From assembly GCA_965206145.1 (NCBI GenBank), contig CBDBIK010000005.1, positions 1 through 64,000 on the forward strand: a stretch of 64,000 nt of DNA, read 5' to 3'. Below, piece after piece: positions 34,529-42,620 of this stretch (positions are counted from its first letter, which is position 1; each line of letters begins with the position of its first letter). Origin of the DNA: CBDBIK01 sp965206145 (GTDB lineage Bacteria > Pseudomonadota > Alphaproteobacteria > TMED109). The notes beneath the pieces were generated by a model. The model was not told the origin of the DNA and ran no database searches. It saw only the letters and a list, made by a program, of their open reading frames with translations. Position numbers and translations under genes: made by a program.

Positions 34529-35342
34529 GCCCAAGTCTTTTTATGCTTCTGTCCGTTCGCTGAGCCAGCAAGTAGGCTACAGCAAGAAAGATATGATCAT
34601 AATTCCAACCGTTGCACGGATGGTGGCAGCCTTTGATAAGCTCGGGTTGGATTCTAAACGTCTATACAAGGATGGCAAGTCGACCCAGCTTGCGAATGAT
34701 CTTCTTGACTATTTTACAGGGCGTTCGCGTGTGCTGGTGAATGAAGTTGAACCAAAACTCTTGAATGCAGAACAGGCAAAAGAGCTTTTTGAGAAGACAC
34801 GAGCAGAATTTGATCATAAATGCCCGATCCCGATGAACAAGCAGAAGGGGGAGAAGCGGGCAGAAGCGTTCTTGACCGCGCTTGTGAATATGATGGTTGA
34901 GCGTCACGCTGAAGGCTTGCCATGTGATTATGATCCCCGCGAGCTGACCACGATCACCTACGACGGAGAGCCATTGCGCACTCTCGCTCGTCGTGTTGAT
35001 GGTGCGTTTCCTTCCCCGATCAATCCCATCGCTATTTGGGAAATCAAGGAATACTACTACACGACAACTTTTGGAAGTCGCGTTGCTAATGGTGTTTATG
35101 AAACCCTGCTTGATGGCATGGAGATCGAAGAGCTACGCGAGCACGAGGGTATCGACGTGAAGCACTATCTGATGGCCGATGCTCATTTCACTTGGTGGAA
35201 ATGTGGGAAAGCATATCTATGCCGTATGTTTGACATGCTGCACATGGGCTATGCAGATGAGATTTTGTTCGGCCGTGAAGTGGTCGAAGAGATGCCACGA
35301 ATTGTTAGTGAGTGGGTGGAAATCTATAGGCAAAGAAACTGA
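34500..35342 (+). CDS. Probable type II restriction endonuclease
   Basis: The 280-residue protein has no signal peptide or membrane segment. A PD-(D/E)xK-like core is visible: FPSPINPIAIWEIKEYYYTT at about residues 175-195, with E-x-K in IWEIKEYY and an acidic residue upstream. The rest is mixed alpha/beta (KHYLMADAHFTWWKCGKAYL). I assign it as the endonuclease mainly by context: overlapping the XRE controller and divergent from an intact adenine methylase. The recognition site is unknown. It could instead be another defence nuclease protected by the methylase. Confidence 0.6.
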   Translation: MKPIPRFLNKPKSFYASVRSLSQQVGYSKKDMIIIPTVARMVAAFDKLGLDSKRLYKDGKSTQLANDLLDYFTGRSRVLVNEVEPKLLNAEQAKELFEKTRAEFDHKCPIPMNKQKGEKRAEAFLTALVNMMVERHAEGLPCDYDPRELTTITYDGEPLRTLARRVDGAFPSPINPIAIWEIKEYYYTTTFGSRVANGVYETLLDGMEIEELREHEGIDVKHYLMADAHFTWWKCGKAYLCRMFDMLHMGYADEILFGREVVEEMPRIVSEWVEIYRQRN

Positions 35343-35445
35343 TCTGTAAAAAGCGACTTAAACCTATTTTTATTGCCCCTGCCCCTGCCCCCTGCCTTGT
35401 GGCGAGCGGAGTTTGGGACGTAGGGCTGAGAGGAACGGTGAGGTA
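35343..35445. other. Short spacer
   Basis: Apart from a CCCCTG-rich stretch at 35377-35394, nothing recognisable is present between the endonuclease stop and the resolvase remnant. Confidence 0.3.
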
Positions 35446-35510
35446 TCATAAGGGCAGGTTTTCGTTGATACAGCGATAGATTGTGGCTGGATGGACGTTG
35501 AACGTCCTAG
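35446..35510 (-). pseudogene. Serine resolvase C-terminal scrap
   Basis: Twenty codons read TFNVHPATIYRCINENLPL then stop, nearly identical to the end of the resolvase remnant at 47784-47983. It marks an old transposon border next to the IS21 copy. Confidence 0.6.
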
Positions 35511-35681
35511 TGCTTCGCTTCGCATGACTTGACGTGGTTTCATTTTTCTGAATCACTGTAGCGTGACAATCAGGATGAGAAGTGCGCGTCAATCATGATG
35601 AGAATCCTTGGTCGCGACGTTTGGGACGATGGCGCGCTTTTGTGCCGCGATCAAGGGGGTTGTTTTGATTGTCGCGGAGCG

Positions 35682-36490
35682 TCAATCAGTTTTGGTGTTT
35701 GCCGACGTGGCTTTTAGTGCAGGCCTTCCCGGCCCCTTTGCTTTTTGTGCTGCTCTTCGCCGGTAGCTTTCGACATTCATCTCGAAGATGGTTGCGTGGT
35801 GCACGAGCCTGTCGACGGCGGCCAATGTCATGGCTGGGTCCGGAAAGATCGCATTTCACTCCCCGAAGGGCTGGTTGGCCGTGATCAGCATTGAGCGGCG
35901 CTCATATCTCGCGCTGATGAGTTCGAAGAGCACACTGGTTTCAGCCTGATCCTTGGTGACGTAGGTGATGTCATCGAGGATCAGCAGGTGGAATTTGTCG
36001 AGTTTTGCGATGGCACTTTCGAGGACGAGATCGCGTTGCGCCTGCTGTAGCTTCTGAACCAGATCGGTCGTTCGGCTGAAGAGAACGCGGTAGCCTTGCT
36101 CGACAATGGCGAGCTCGATGGCTGAGCCGAGATGCGACTTGCCACACCTGGCGGCCCAAACAGCAGGATGTTGCCGCCCTTTCCGATCCAGCTGTCGCCA
36201 GCGGTGATCGCACTGACATGGGCCTTGGACAGCATGGGGACGGCTGTGAAGTCGAAGGTGTCGATCGTTTTGCCGGGCAACAGGCGTGCCTGTGCGAGAT
36301 GTCGCTCGATACGACGGCGATCTCGTTCAGCCAGTTCATGTTCCACCAGGGTGCTGAGCAGCCGGGCGGCGGGCCGACCTTCCTTGTCGGCTTGTTCCGC
36401 AAAGCGCGGCCATGGGGCCTTGATGGCAGGCAGGCGTAATTCGCTCAAAGCGGGAGTGAGGCGGGCGGTATCGGTCTGGGGCGATGTCAT
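35682..36490 (-). pseudogene. istB: IS21 helper ATPase IstB, copy A, frameshift plus stop
   Basis: The product starts MTSPQTDTARLTPALSELRL and has FDFTAVPMLSKAHVSAI and GNILLFGPPGV, where the Walker A should continue GGKSHL but a deletion shifts the frame to ASRIS. The remainder in another frame has LLILDDITYVTKDQAETSVL and LITANQPFGE, followed by a TGA where Trp is expected before NAIFPD. Copy B carries the same two lesions, so they predate the duplication. Confidence 0.82.
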
Positions 36491-36845
36491 GCGGCAATCT
36501 CCTCACCGGATGCCGTACCGCCGACCAATTGGTCGTAAGATGACAGGTCGGCCAGTTGCACCTCGACTTGGGGGAGCGCGTCTTCTGATGGGCTAACGGG
36601 CGGATCCCCGGTGAAGACCGCAACCTCGGCACAACATCACTGTCAAAAATATCTGCCAGCGGATCGGGGCGACGGCGGCCGCGCGACTTCTTCTTCTGTG
36701 ATGGCAACGTTGGGTCGGCTTGAAGCCGATAGCCCGTGGCCTGACTATAATGCCCGCCTTGGCGGCGGCCACGGGAACGGTATGGGTTTGTCCAAGCGTC
36801 ATGAAAGAGCCCCATTTGTTGGTCGGTGACATGACGGCCCGGCAT
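36484..36845 (-). pseudogene. istA: IS21 transposase IstA, copy A, N-terminus joined to C-terminus
   Basis: The N-terminal part reads, in two frames, MTLGQTHTVPVAAAKAGI and RATGYRLQADPTLPSQKKK then RRRPDPLADIFDSDVVP, the usual IS21 IstA start with its helix-turn-helix region. At about 36598 it joins directly to the C-terminal SPSEDALPQVEVQLADLSSY end. The DDE core is missing. Confidence 0.72.
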
Positions 36846-37080
36846 GAACGATCCCCCTTCTGTGGAAAATCAATCCATATCCGAGCCGGCCACGACCGTC
36901 AGACCCGCCCAACAGGGCAAAACGCGTGGGGGCCTCTCCAGTCGGGCTACGCCCTCCCTGCGAGCCCCCCCCACGCGTTCTCATCTTGATTGACGCTGGA
37001 TTCTCACCTTGTTTGTCGCGCGGCATTATGATGAAACATAGGGCAAGGTCCATCTTGCCTCCTCGGAGATCATTGATCTC

Positions 37081-37380
37081 GTGTCCCGGAAACTCTTGGA
37101 GCTTCGCAAGCGCCTCCTCGACTTCACTCGGCGCAATCCACTCATCCACATCAAGTTCCGCGCGACTTCGACATCGGCTATTCGCGTTGTCGATGAATTG
37201 CCCGAGGTTCTTCGGTTCAATCTGGCCGGAGGCGCGCAAATGCGCTTGGTCCCTTGCCGGCGCTCGAAGAGGAATTGCCCGCGACCAGCCATAGACCGCC
37301 GCGGCCTCGTACCCACAACCACCCAAAACTCCTTTCCGGCTCTCTGGACGGCCCCCTGTTAAGCGATGGCGTTCTCTACG
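37081..37380 (+). pseudogene. DUF4011-type helicase, N-terminal fragment
   Basis: A GTG-started frame reads SRKLLELRKRLLDFTRRNPL and IHIKFRATSTSAIRVVDELP. This matches the start of very large DUF4011 (LLDLS.RN.LL-type) superfamily I helicases, several of which act in anti-phage defence. A single missing T near 37255 shifts the frame out of LVPLPALEEELPATSHRPPR. Homology ends at about 37370, where the Uma2 locus begins. IS21 copy A lies just upstream of the start. The rest of the gene, normally over 1500 codons, is absent. Confidence 0.65.
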
Positions 37381-38175
37381 GGCCTCTTGCTGGCCAGTCC
37401 TGGCGCCCGATCAGCCGTTGCGCCGCTCAAAGGGTCCGAACTGGACCGGAGGCCGCACCAGCTTGGAGATCGCCGCGAGCGGCGCGGTCCCGGCGGTTCA
37501 GGGCCAGAGATCGCCCAGCGAAAAGGTGATGGCGTCAAAGGGTCGCACGCTGACCGGATCATCGTCCTTGAGGGTCGCGATCAGTACCCATTCGCCGTCC
37601 CGCAACTCGAAGGCTTCCAGTCCCTTTGCAATCGGATCCACCAGCCAGAGGTGCCCGACACCTTCGCGGGCATAGATCGGGCGCTTTTCCAGCAGGTCAA
37701 TCTTGCGGGTCGAGGGGGAGAGTATTTCGCACGCCCAGTCGGGGGCGAGATCGAAGAACGCGGTATCGGGATAGTCCGGCATGGTTTCCCTGCGCCATCC
37801 AGCCAGATCAGGCACCAGAATATCATCCCCCAAGTGTAATTCTGGCTCAAAGATAATCCACCAGCCGCCGGGGCCGCCCCTGCCTTTTTGGAAAGGGGAA
37901 TTAAGCTCACCCCCAAGAGATGATCCAGCTAGCGCATGAGGCATGGCAGGTCTTGGCTGCGTGTTCAGGGTGCCGTTGATGATCTCGGCCACCATGTGGG
38001 GCGGGGCATCGAGCACGTCCTGATAGGTGGCAGGTTGCGGCGGTCTGGGTTGAGCAGAGTGACGGGTGGCCATGGGGGTATCCTTACCTGGCTAGGGGAA
38101 GACGAACGCCCCTATAAACGTTTACCGTAAGCGTAATCCCTGGTTAGGTATTTAACTAGAGTTTTTCAGAAGGGG
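37205..38175. repeat. Outer inverted repeat, left arm (about 0.97 kb)
   Basis: This segment, with part of the DUF4011 fragment, the first Uma2 gene and its 5' flank, is present in inverted orientation at 48463-49437 with a few percent difference. Together with the IS21 copies outside, these arms bracket the 10.3-kb interior that holds the copper operon. Confidence 0.88.
37498..38073 (-). CDS. Uma2-family (DUF820) putative endonuclease, copy 1
   Basis: The 191-residue protein has the PD-(D/E)xK-like Uma2 pattern: ELHLGDDILVPDLAGWRRE (PD), then DWACEILSPSTRKIDLLEKR (E-x-x-S-P and K) and YAREGVGHLWLVDP. AAGGA lies eight bases before the ATG. Uma2 proteins are abundant in cyanobacteria and some proteobacteria, often in multicopy, with no settled function. 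Three near-identical copies exist in this window. Confidence 0.85.
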   Translation of the reverse strand: MATRHSAQPRPPQPATYQDVLDAPPHMVAEIINGTLNTQPRPAMPHALAGSSLGGELNSPFQKGRGGPGGWWIIFEPELHLGDDILVPDLAGWRRETMPDYPDTAFFDLAPDWACEILSPSTRKIDLLEKRPIYAREGVGHLWLVDPIAKGLEAFELRDGEWVLIATLKDDDPVSVRPFDAITFSLGDLWP

Positions 38176-38218
38176 GCGATCGCCCCTAGCTATCTTAACG
38201 CACCAGATGCCGCAAAGT

Positions 38219-38242
38219 TCCCCCGTATACGTATACGGGGGA
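38219..38242. promoter_or_regulatory. Perfect 24-bp palindrome upstream of Uma2 copy 1
   Basis: The core GTATACGTATAC is flanked by five C on the left and five G on the right, plus a T/A pair, giving a perfect 24-bp palindrome about 146 bases upstream of the Uma2 start. The same palindrome occurs at a similar distance from Uma2 copy 3. It could be an operator or a mobile-element site. Confidence 0.6.
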
Positions 38243-38324
38243 TAGGTAACCGGCACGGGTCGGCCCCTACGTATCGTATATGATACCTATACTATGCGTG
38301 GGGGCCGCCGGGCGGTGGTTCTCC

Positions 38325-39121
38325 TCAGAACTTCATATCAAAATCAACCTTGGGACCCCAGGCCTCATAGCCGCTTTGCCCGATGCCGTCATAACTGCCG
38401 GAGAGCGACAGGCGGGTGCCACCGGGTCCGGTCATGCTGATCCCGGGGGCAACCCGCGTGCGCCAGCCATCCTCCAGCCCGCTATCCGCGCCTATGAGGC
38501 CGCCACACCCGCTGGTGTTGGCATGATTGTAAATCGCATCGAACGTGAACGTGGGCTGATAGAGCCAGCCGTTGCTCCCGAGAAACTGCGTCGAGATCGT
38601 CGGACCAAACTTGAGTTGTCCTTGCGAGACCGTCCGGCTCGGAATGATGTCGCCTAGAGTGTTGGTATAGGCGTCCTGCTTGTCAGCCAGATAGGACAGG
38701 CCAGCATTGGGCCGGATGGTCCACTTGCCCTGGGTGAACTCCCCGGTGAGGCCGATGTCTGCCAGCCAGCGAGTCGAGTTGAAGCTGTCGGTATAGAAGC
38801 CCGGCGGCGTGACATCATTGTCGGACCCACCCCCGGCCACACGGGCGTCGAGATAGAAGTTCTCCTGCAGCCGTGCGGTCACATAAGGGCCAACCATCCA
38901 GCCTGTGCCTTCGGTTCTGGAGTTGTCGCTGTCGTTGCTGTCGGTCAGGCGGTCATATTGTAGCATCCCGCCCACCAGCAGGTCGGGGGAGAGCAGATAG
39001 TCTGCCCCCAGATGGGCGATGGCAAAGTCACCACTGGAACCGGCACTGCCGTTGAACTTGTGGCAGCTGCCCTCGACCCAGACATCAAAGCGGCGGCTCT
39101 CATGGGTGGCCGTCCCGCTGT
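38325..39121 (-). pseudogene. Autotransporter beta-barrel domain, 5'-truncated
   Basis: About 265 residues form an outer-membrane barrel: alternating strands such as FDVWVEGSCHKFN, FAIAHLGADYLLSPDLLVGG, MLQYDRL, NFYLDARVAGGG and WTIRPNAGLSYLADKQ, ending in the C-terminal aromatic residue (VDFDMKF). This is the translocator of a type V autotransporter. The passenger and signal peptide are absent, because homology stops at 39121 where an IS21 end begins. It cannot be exported as is. Confidence 0.8.
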
Positions 39122-39136
39122 CGCGCGACAAACAAG

Positions 39137-39808
39137 GTGATTGAGCATGACGGTGCCCGGATCATCGTCACCTTCTCGCCCACCCGCGCCCGCAAGGATG
39201 CCCACAAGCGCCAGAAGGCCCTTGAGCGCCTGCAAACGAAGCTTCGGCGCTCCCGGAGCCCTGCCAGTGTCAGTCACCGGGGATATGCCCGGTTCCTCTC
39301 GTTTCCCGATACGGGCGAGATCACACTTGATCAGGACAAGATCGACGCGGCGGCCCAATGGGATGGGCTGCATGCCATCACTGTCCATGGCAAGGACGAT
39401 CTCGCACCCGAGGCGGCCATCGCCCAATATCACCAGCTCTGGCAGATCAAAACCTGCTTTCGTACCAACAAGCACGACCTGAAAATCCGACCCGTCTATC
39501 ACTGGAAGCCGCGGCGGATACAGGCCCATATCGCCCTCTGCTACATGGCCTTCTGTTGCCTGCAACACCTGCGCAAACGCCTGCAGATGCTGGGCCATCC
39601 GATGAGCCCGGCCCGCATCCGTCGGGCACTCGACCGACTTCAGATTTCCATCCTGAAGCGCAAGGGCACCAGCGAACAATATGCCATGCCCAGCCCGGTC
39701 ACGACCGACGCCAAACGCATCCTGCGCTGTGTTGGCCTGTCGTGGAACGAAGCACCATTCAGGATGCCGCCCCAACGAACGCGCAAGCCCAGACCTGAAA
39801 AGGCCTGA
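39137..39808 (+). pseudogene. IS1634-family transposase, C-terminal part, copy A
   Basis: The frame carries VIEHDGARIIVTFSPTRARK, the core E in YHQLWQIKTCFRTNKHDLKI and VYHWKPRRIQAHIALCYMAF, typical of IS1634 transposases. The N-terminal half is missing. It is nearly identical to the inverted copy at 45426-46300 up to about 39780, and the shared block continues to about 39925. It ends with a short frame difference after WNEAPFRM. Confidence 0.8.
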
Positions 39809-39924
39809 TCAACACTTTCCAACCGTTGAATCCATCGCCTGAAATCCGCGATGTAGTGCCCCGTGGAAAAGCAAGCCAATAATATCAATGTGTTACAGAC
39901 GAAATCCTACGAAGTCAGGAAAGG

Positions 39925-40042
39925 AACGGTCGTCCGATCAGACAGCGGCAAACTTTTGAATCGCAATAACCGGATCTCGGAATTGCCCTAACTTTGGACA
40001 CCTCTGCATCAAGGACAGCCATTGCACCAACCGAAGTCGAAT
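39925..40042. other. Spacer after the inner inverted repeat
   Basis: This short segment between the inner repeat and the cytochrome c gene holds no recognisable gene. It carries the words CGGTCGTCCGATCAGAC and TCGAATTCAG with no visible promoter for the minus-strand operon, which is read toward this end. Confidence 0.3.
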
Positions 40043-40477
40043 TCAGTTGATACCGTTAAACCGCTGAAGCTCCCTGATATATGCCACGATCATTGCCACA
40101 TCCTCTCGGGTCAAACCCGCAACCGGGGGCATGTCGCCGAAAGGCCAGTGATGACCTCTCACGCCAAGTGCGGCTGCCCGCTGAAAGGCCTCGTCGTCGT
40201 GATGTGACGGCTCGTAGATCTTATGTACCAGCGGCGGCGCGGTGCCATCCAGCCCAGCGGCGTTATTACCATGACAACTGGCGCATTTGGCCTGATATGA
40301 GGTTCTGCCGGCCGACGCCTCCGCCGATAAAGTCTCCGGCACCTTTACCTGCGCAAGCTCATTGAATAGCGCAGACGTCTCAGCCGTTGTCGGATGTACT
40401 GACCTGGATTGCTGAACCAGCAAATAAGCCGCGGCACCGGCGGCCAGAATTCCGGCCAGGGCAATGATCTTCCGCAT
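40043..40477 (-). CDS. Class I c-type cytochrome in the copper operon
   Basis: From MRKIIALAGILAAGAAAYL the protein (144 residues) has an uncleaved or cleaved N-terminal membrane segment and one haem site CASCH, a GLDGTAPPLVHKIYEPSHHDD segment and the distal Met region WPFGDMPPVAGLTREDV, near-universal in small cytochromes c (PxMPP). It is periplasmic and may accept electrons from the copper oxidase system. It is the last gene of the minus-strand operon, 79 bases after the cupredoxin-CusF gene. An upstream ATG at 40537 lies outside the family start. Confidence 0.85.
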   Translation of the reverse strand: MRKIIALAGILAAGAAAYLLVQQSRSVHPTTAETSALFNELAQVKVPETLSAEASAGRTSYQAKCASCHGNNAAGLDGTAPPLVHKIYEPSHHDDEAFQRAAALGVRGHHWPFGDMPPVAGLTREDVAMIVAYIRELQRFNGIN

Positions 40478-40556
40478 TTTAGCACTCTGTTCCACTATGG
40501 TTTCCTGGAAGGCCAAGACGGTGAAAGTCACAACCACACCGCCCTGGCCTTGGGCC

Positions 40557-41228
40557 TTACTTCAGGTCAGTTACCGTCAGTTTTCCCTTCACGCGATCCG
40601 CGAGGAACTCGATTTCCTGGCCTTCGCTCAACTTGTCCAGCATCGCATCGTCTGAAACCCGGAATACCATGGTCATGGCGGGCATGTCGTGTTCGACAAG
40701 CTCTTCGTGGATGATGGTAACCTTGCCGGCGTCGCGTTTGATCTTCTTCACGACACCTTTGGTATACGTGCGCTCTGCCGCCGTTTCGGCAACCTTGATC
40801 GGGCCGTGCGTACCGGATTCGTATTTCCAGACGACCTCACCACTTTCACCGGCATCCAGACGAACCGAATTCGGATCATCATGCTCCATGTCCATCTGCT
40901 CCATCATCTTTTTGTGCTTTGCGTTGCCTGCCACCGTGTCGATGACAAATTCATGCTCAAGCTCGCCATTGTTGGTGACGTGAAATCGGATCGTCTCACC
41001 CTGTTTGATGTCGAATTTCGAGGGTTCGAAAATCATGTCGCCATCGACGGTTTCGCGCACGATGACGTCGATGGTACGGTCCACATCGTCCATCATCCCC
41101 GGCATTCCTATGGCCATCATTTCCATATGGCCCCCTTCAGAATGCCCGTGGCTGTGATCATGCGAGCCCGCGGCAAATGCGGTTGAGGCGGCGAAGGTTG
41201 CGGCTGCTGTCAGTGTAATAAGTTTCAT
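40557..41228 (-). CDS. Cupredoxin-CusF fusion with an incomplete type 1 copper site
   Basis: The 223-residue protein has a signal peptide (MKLITLTAAATFAASTAFA), a His/Met-rich start (GSHDHSHGHSEGGHMEMM) and a cupredoxin domain (MIFEPSKFDIKQGETIRFHV, ELEHEFVIDT). The last cupredoxin loop normally reads AC..PGH...GM, but here VVWKYES joins directly to GTHGPIKVAE, so the Cys and His ligands are absent. The C-terminal 75 residues form a CusF-like metallochaperone domain (TKGVVKKIKRDAGKVTIIHE, DMPAMTMVFRV) whose H and MPAMTM residues bind Cu(I). It probably works as a periplasmic copper chaperone and not as an electron carrier. Confidence 0.87.
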   Translation of the reverse strand: MKLITLTAAATFAASTAFAAGSHDHSHGHSEGGHMEMMAIGMPGMMDDVDRTIDVIVRETVDGDMIFEPSKFDIKQGETIRFHVTNNGELEHEFVIDTVAGNAKHKKMMEQMDMEHDDPNSVRLDAGESGEVVWKYESGTHGPIKVAETAAERTYTKGVVKKIKRDAGKVTIIHEELVEHDMPAMTMVFRVSDDAMLDKLSEGQEIEFLADRVKGKLTVTDLK

Positions 41229-41265
41229 ACTGCGTTTCCTTTGTTCGTTTGTTTCTCCGAGGCGC

Positions 41266-42606
41266 TCAGGTCTTGCGTTTGGTCAATCTGGTCCGCGCGC
41301 TGTCATTCGAGGAAAAGTCCGGCAATTCACCGGTCCATTCATAGGCTTGCGTGCCGGGTGGGTTCTCGTACCAGCCGGGGTCCGAGTAATCGTCTGCGCC
41401 GATCCCCTCGCGCACCTTCACGACCGAGAACATGCCGCCCATTTCGATGGGTCCATGCGGCCCCCAGCCGGTCATCATCGGCACGGTATTGTCGGGCAAT
41501 TCCATCTCCATCATGCCCATTTCGGCCATGCCGTTGCTGCCCATGGGCATATATTCCGGCTGGTGTTTGCGGATCATCCGCGTGAGTTGTGTCTTGTCGG
41601 CGCCAATGAAGTTGGGCACGTCATGTCCCATCGCGTTCATCGTGTGATGCGACTTGTGACAATGGATCGCCCAGTCACCCAGATGCACGGCATCAAACTC
41701 GTAGGCGCGCATGGCGCCTACGGGGATATCAATCGAAACCTCGGGCCAGCGCGCCTCTTTCGGAACCCAGCCGCCATCGGTGCAGGTAACCTCGAAATCA
41801 TAGCCATGCATGTGAATGGGGTGATTGGTCATGGTCAGGTTCCCGACCCGCACCCGGACCCGGTCGCCGTAATTCACCACCAGCGGATCAATGTCCGGGA
41901 ACATGCGGCTGTTCCAGGTCCAGAGATTGAAATCCGTCATCGTCATGACACGGGGAATATACGTGCCCGGATCGATGTCGAACGCGTTCAGCATGATCAG
42001 AAAATCGCGATCGACGGCCATGAAGGTCGGGTCCTTTGGGTGGACCACGAACATGCCCATCATCCCCATCGCCATCTGCACCATCTCATCGGCATGCGGG
42101 TGGTACATGAAGGTGCCAGATTTCACGAGGTCGAACTCGTAGACATAGGTCTTGCCGGGCGGGATGCCGGGATGGCTGAGACCGCCCACCCCGTCCATCC
42201 CCGAGGGCAGGATCATACCGTGCCAGTGAATGGTGGTGTGTTCGGGCAGCTTGTTGGTGACAAAGATGCGGACCCGGTCGCCTTCGACCGCCTCGATCGT
42301 GGGCCCCGTAGACTGGCCGTTATACCCCCACAGATAGGCGGTCATGCCGTCGGCCAGTTCGCGTTCCACCGGTTCGGCGATCAAATGGAATTCCTTGACA
42401 TTGCCGTTCATGCGATAGGGCAGCGTCCAGCCATTCAGCGTGACCACCGGGTTGTAATCCAGCCCCGATGTGGGCCGCAGCGGTGCCTGCGTTGTGGCAC
42501 TGTCCATCATCGCAGCTTCGGGCAGGCCCATGTTCTGCGCCCTGGCCACCGCACCGGTTGCCATCAGGCCAGCACCGGCAGTGAGTAAGTGACGTCTGTT
42601 CATCAT
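41266..42606 (-). CDS. Multicopper oxidase, CopA-like, Tat-exported
   Basis: The 446-residue protein has a twin-arginine signal (MMNRRHLLTAGAGLMATGAV) and all four copper-ligand segments: TIHWHGM, MYHPHADEM, HPIHMHGYDF and the C-terminal IHCHKSHHTMNAMG. The latter holds the type 1 Cys and Met. A Met-rich tail (GMAEMGMMEMELP) may bind Cu(I). It probably oxidises Cu(I) in the periplasm. AGGAG lies before the double ATG. It sits 15 bases after the TolC-like gene and belongs to the same operon. Confidence 0.92.
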   Translation of the reverse strand: MMNRRHLLTAGAGLMATGAVARAQNMGLPEAAMMDSATTQAPLRPTSGLDYNPVVTLNGWTLPYRMNGNVKEFHLIAEPVERELADGMTAYLWGYNGQSTGPTIEAVEGDRVRIFVTNKLPEHTTIHWHGMILPSGMDGVGGLSHPGIPPGKTYVYEFDLVKSGTFMYHPHADEMVQMAMGMMGMFVVHPKDPTFMAVDRDFLIMLNAFDIDPGTYIPRVMTMTDFNLWTWNSRMFPDIDPLVVNYGDRVRVRVGNLTMTNHPIHMHGYDFEVTCTDGGWVPKEARWPEVSIDIPVGAMRAYEFDAVHLGDWAIHCHKSHHTMNAMGHDVPNFIGADKTQLTRMIRKHQPEYMPMGSNGMAEMGMMEMELPDNTVPMMTGWGPHGPIEMGGMFSVVKVREGIGADDYSDPGWYENPPGTQAYEWTGELPDFSSNDSARTRLTKRKT

Positions 42607-42620
42607 CGTATTTCTCCTTT

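Larger units (their letters stand above)
35559..37023 (-). mobile_element. IS21-family element, copy A (internally deleted)
   Basis: The element has two 23-base repeats at each end: 35559-35581 and 35582-35604 on one side, 36978-37000 and 37001-37023 on the other, all variants of TTCTCATCATGATTGACGCG. Multiple terminal repeats are characteristic of IS21. It contains istB and the two ends of istA joined by a deletion at about 36598. Inside lies a long hairpin with arms starting AACGCGTGGGGG at 36921 and ending at 36979. The 1.46-kb element is a dead derivative of a normal element of about 2.5 kb. Confidence 0.8.

Noticed and set aside
38325..39121. Autotransporter barrel as the C-terminal end of the giant adhesin
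   Set aside because: They are more than 25 kb apart with unrelated genes between. The adhesin runs off the opposite edge of the window. A common origin cannot be shown from this sequence.
41347..42588. 413-codon + frame opposite the multicopper oxidase
   Set aside because: Its histidine-rich sequence is the shadow of the oxidase. The oxidase frame carries the copper ligands and the Tat signal.
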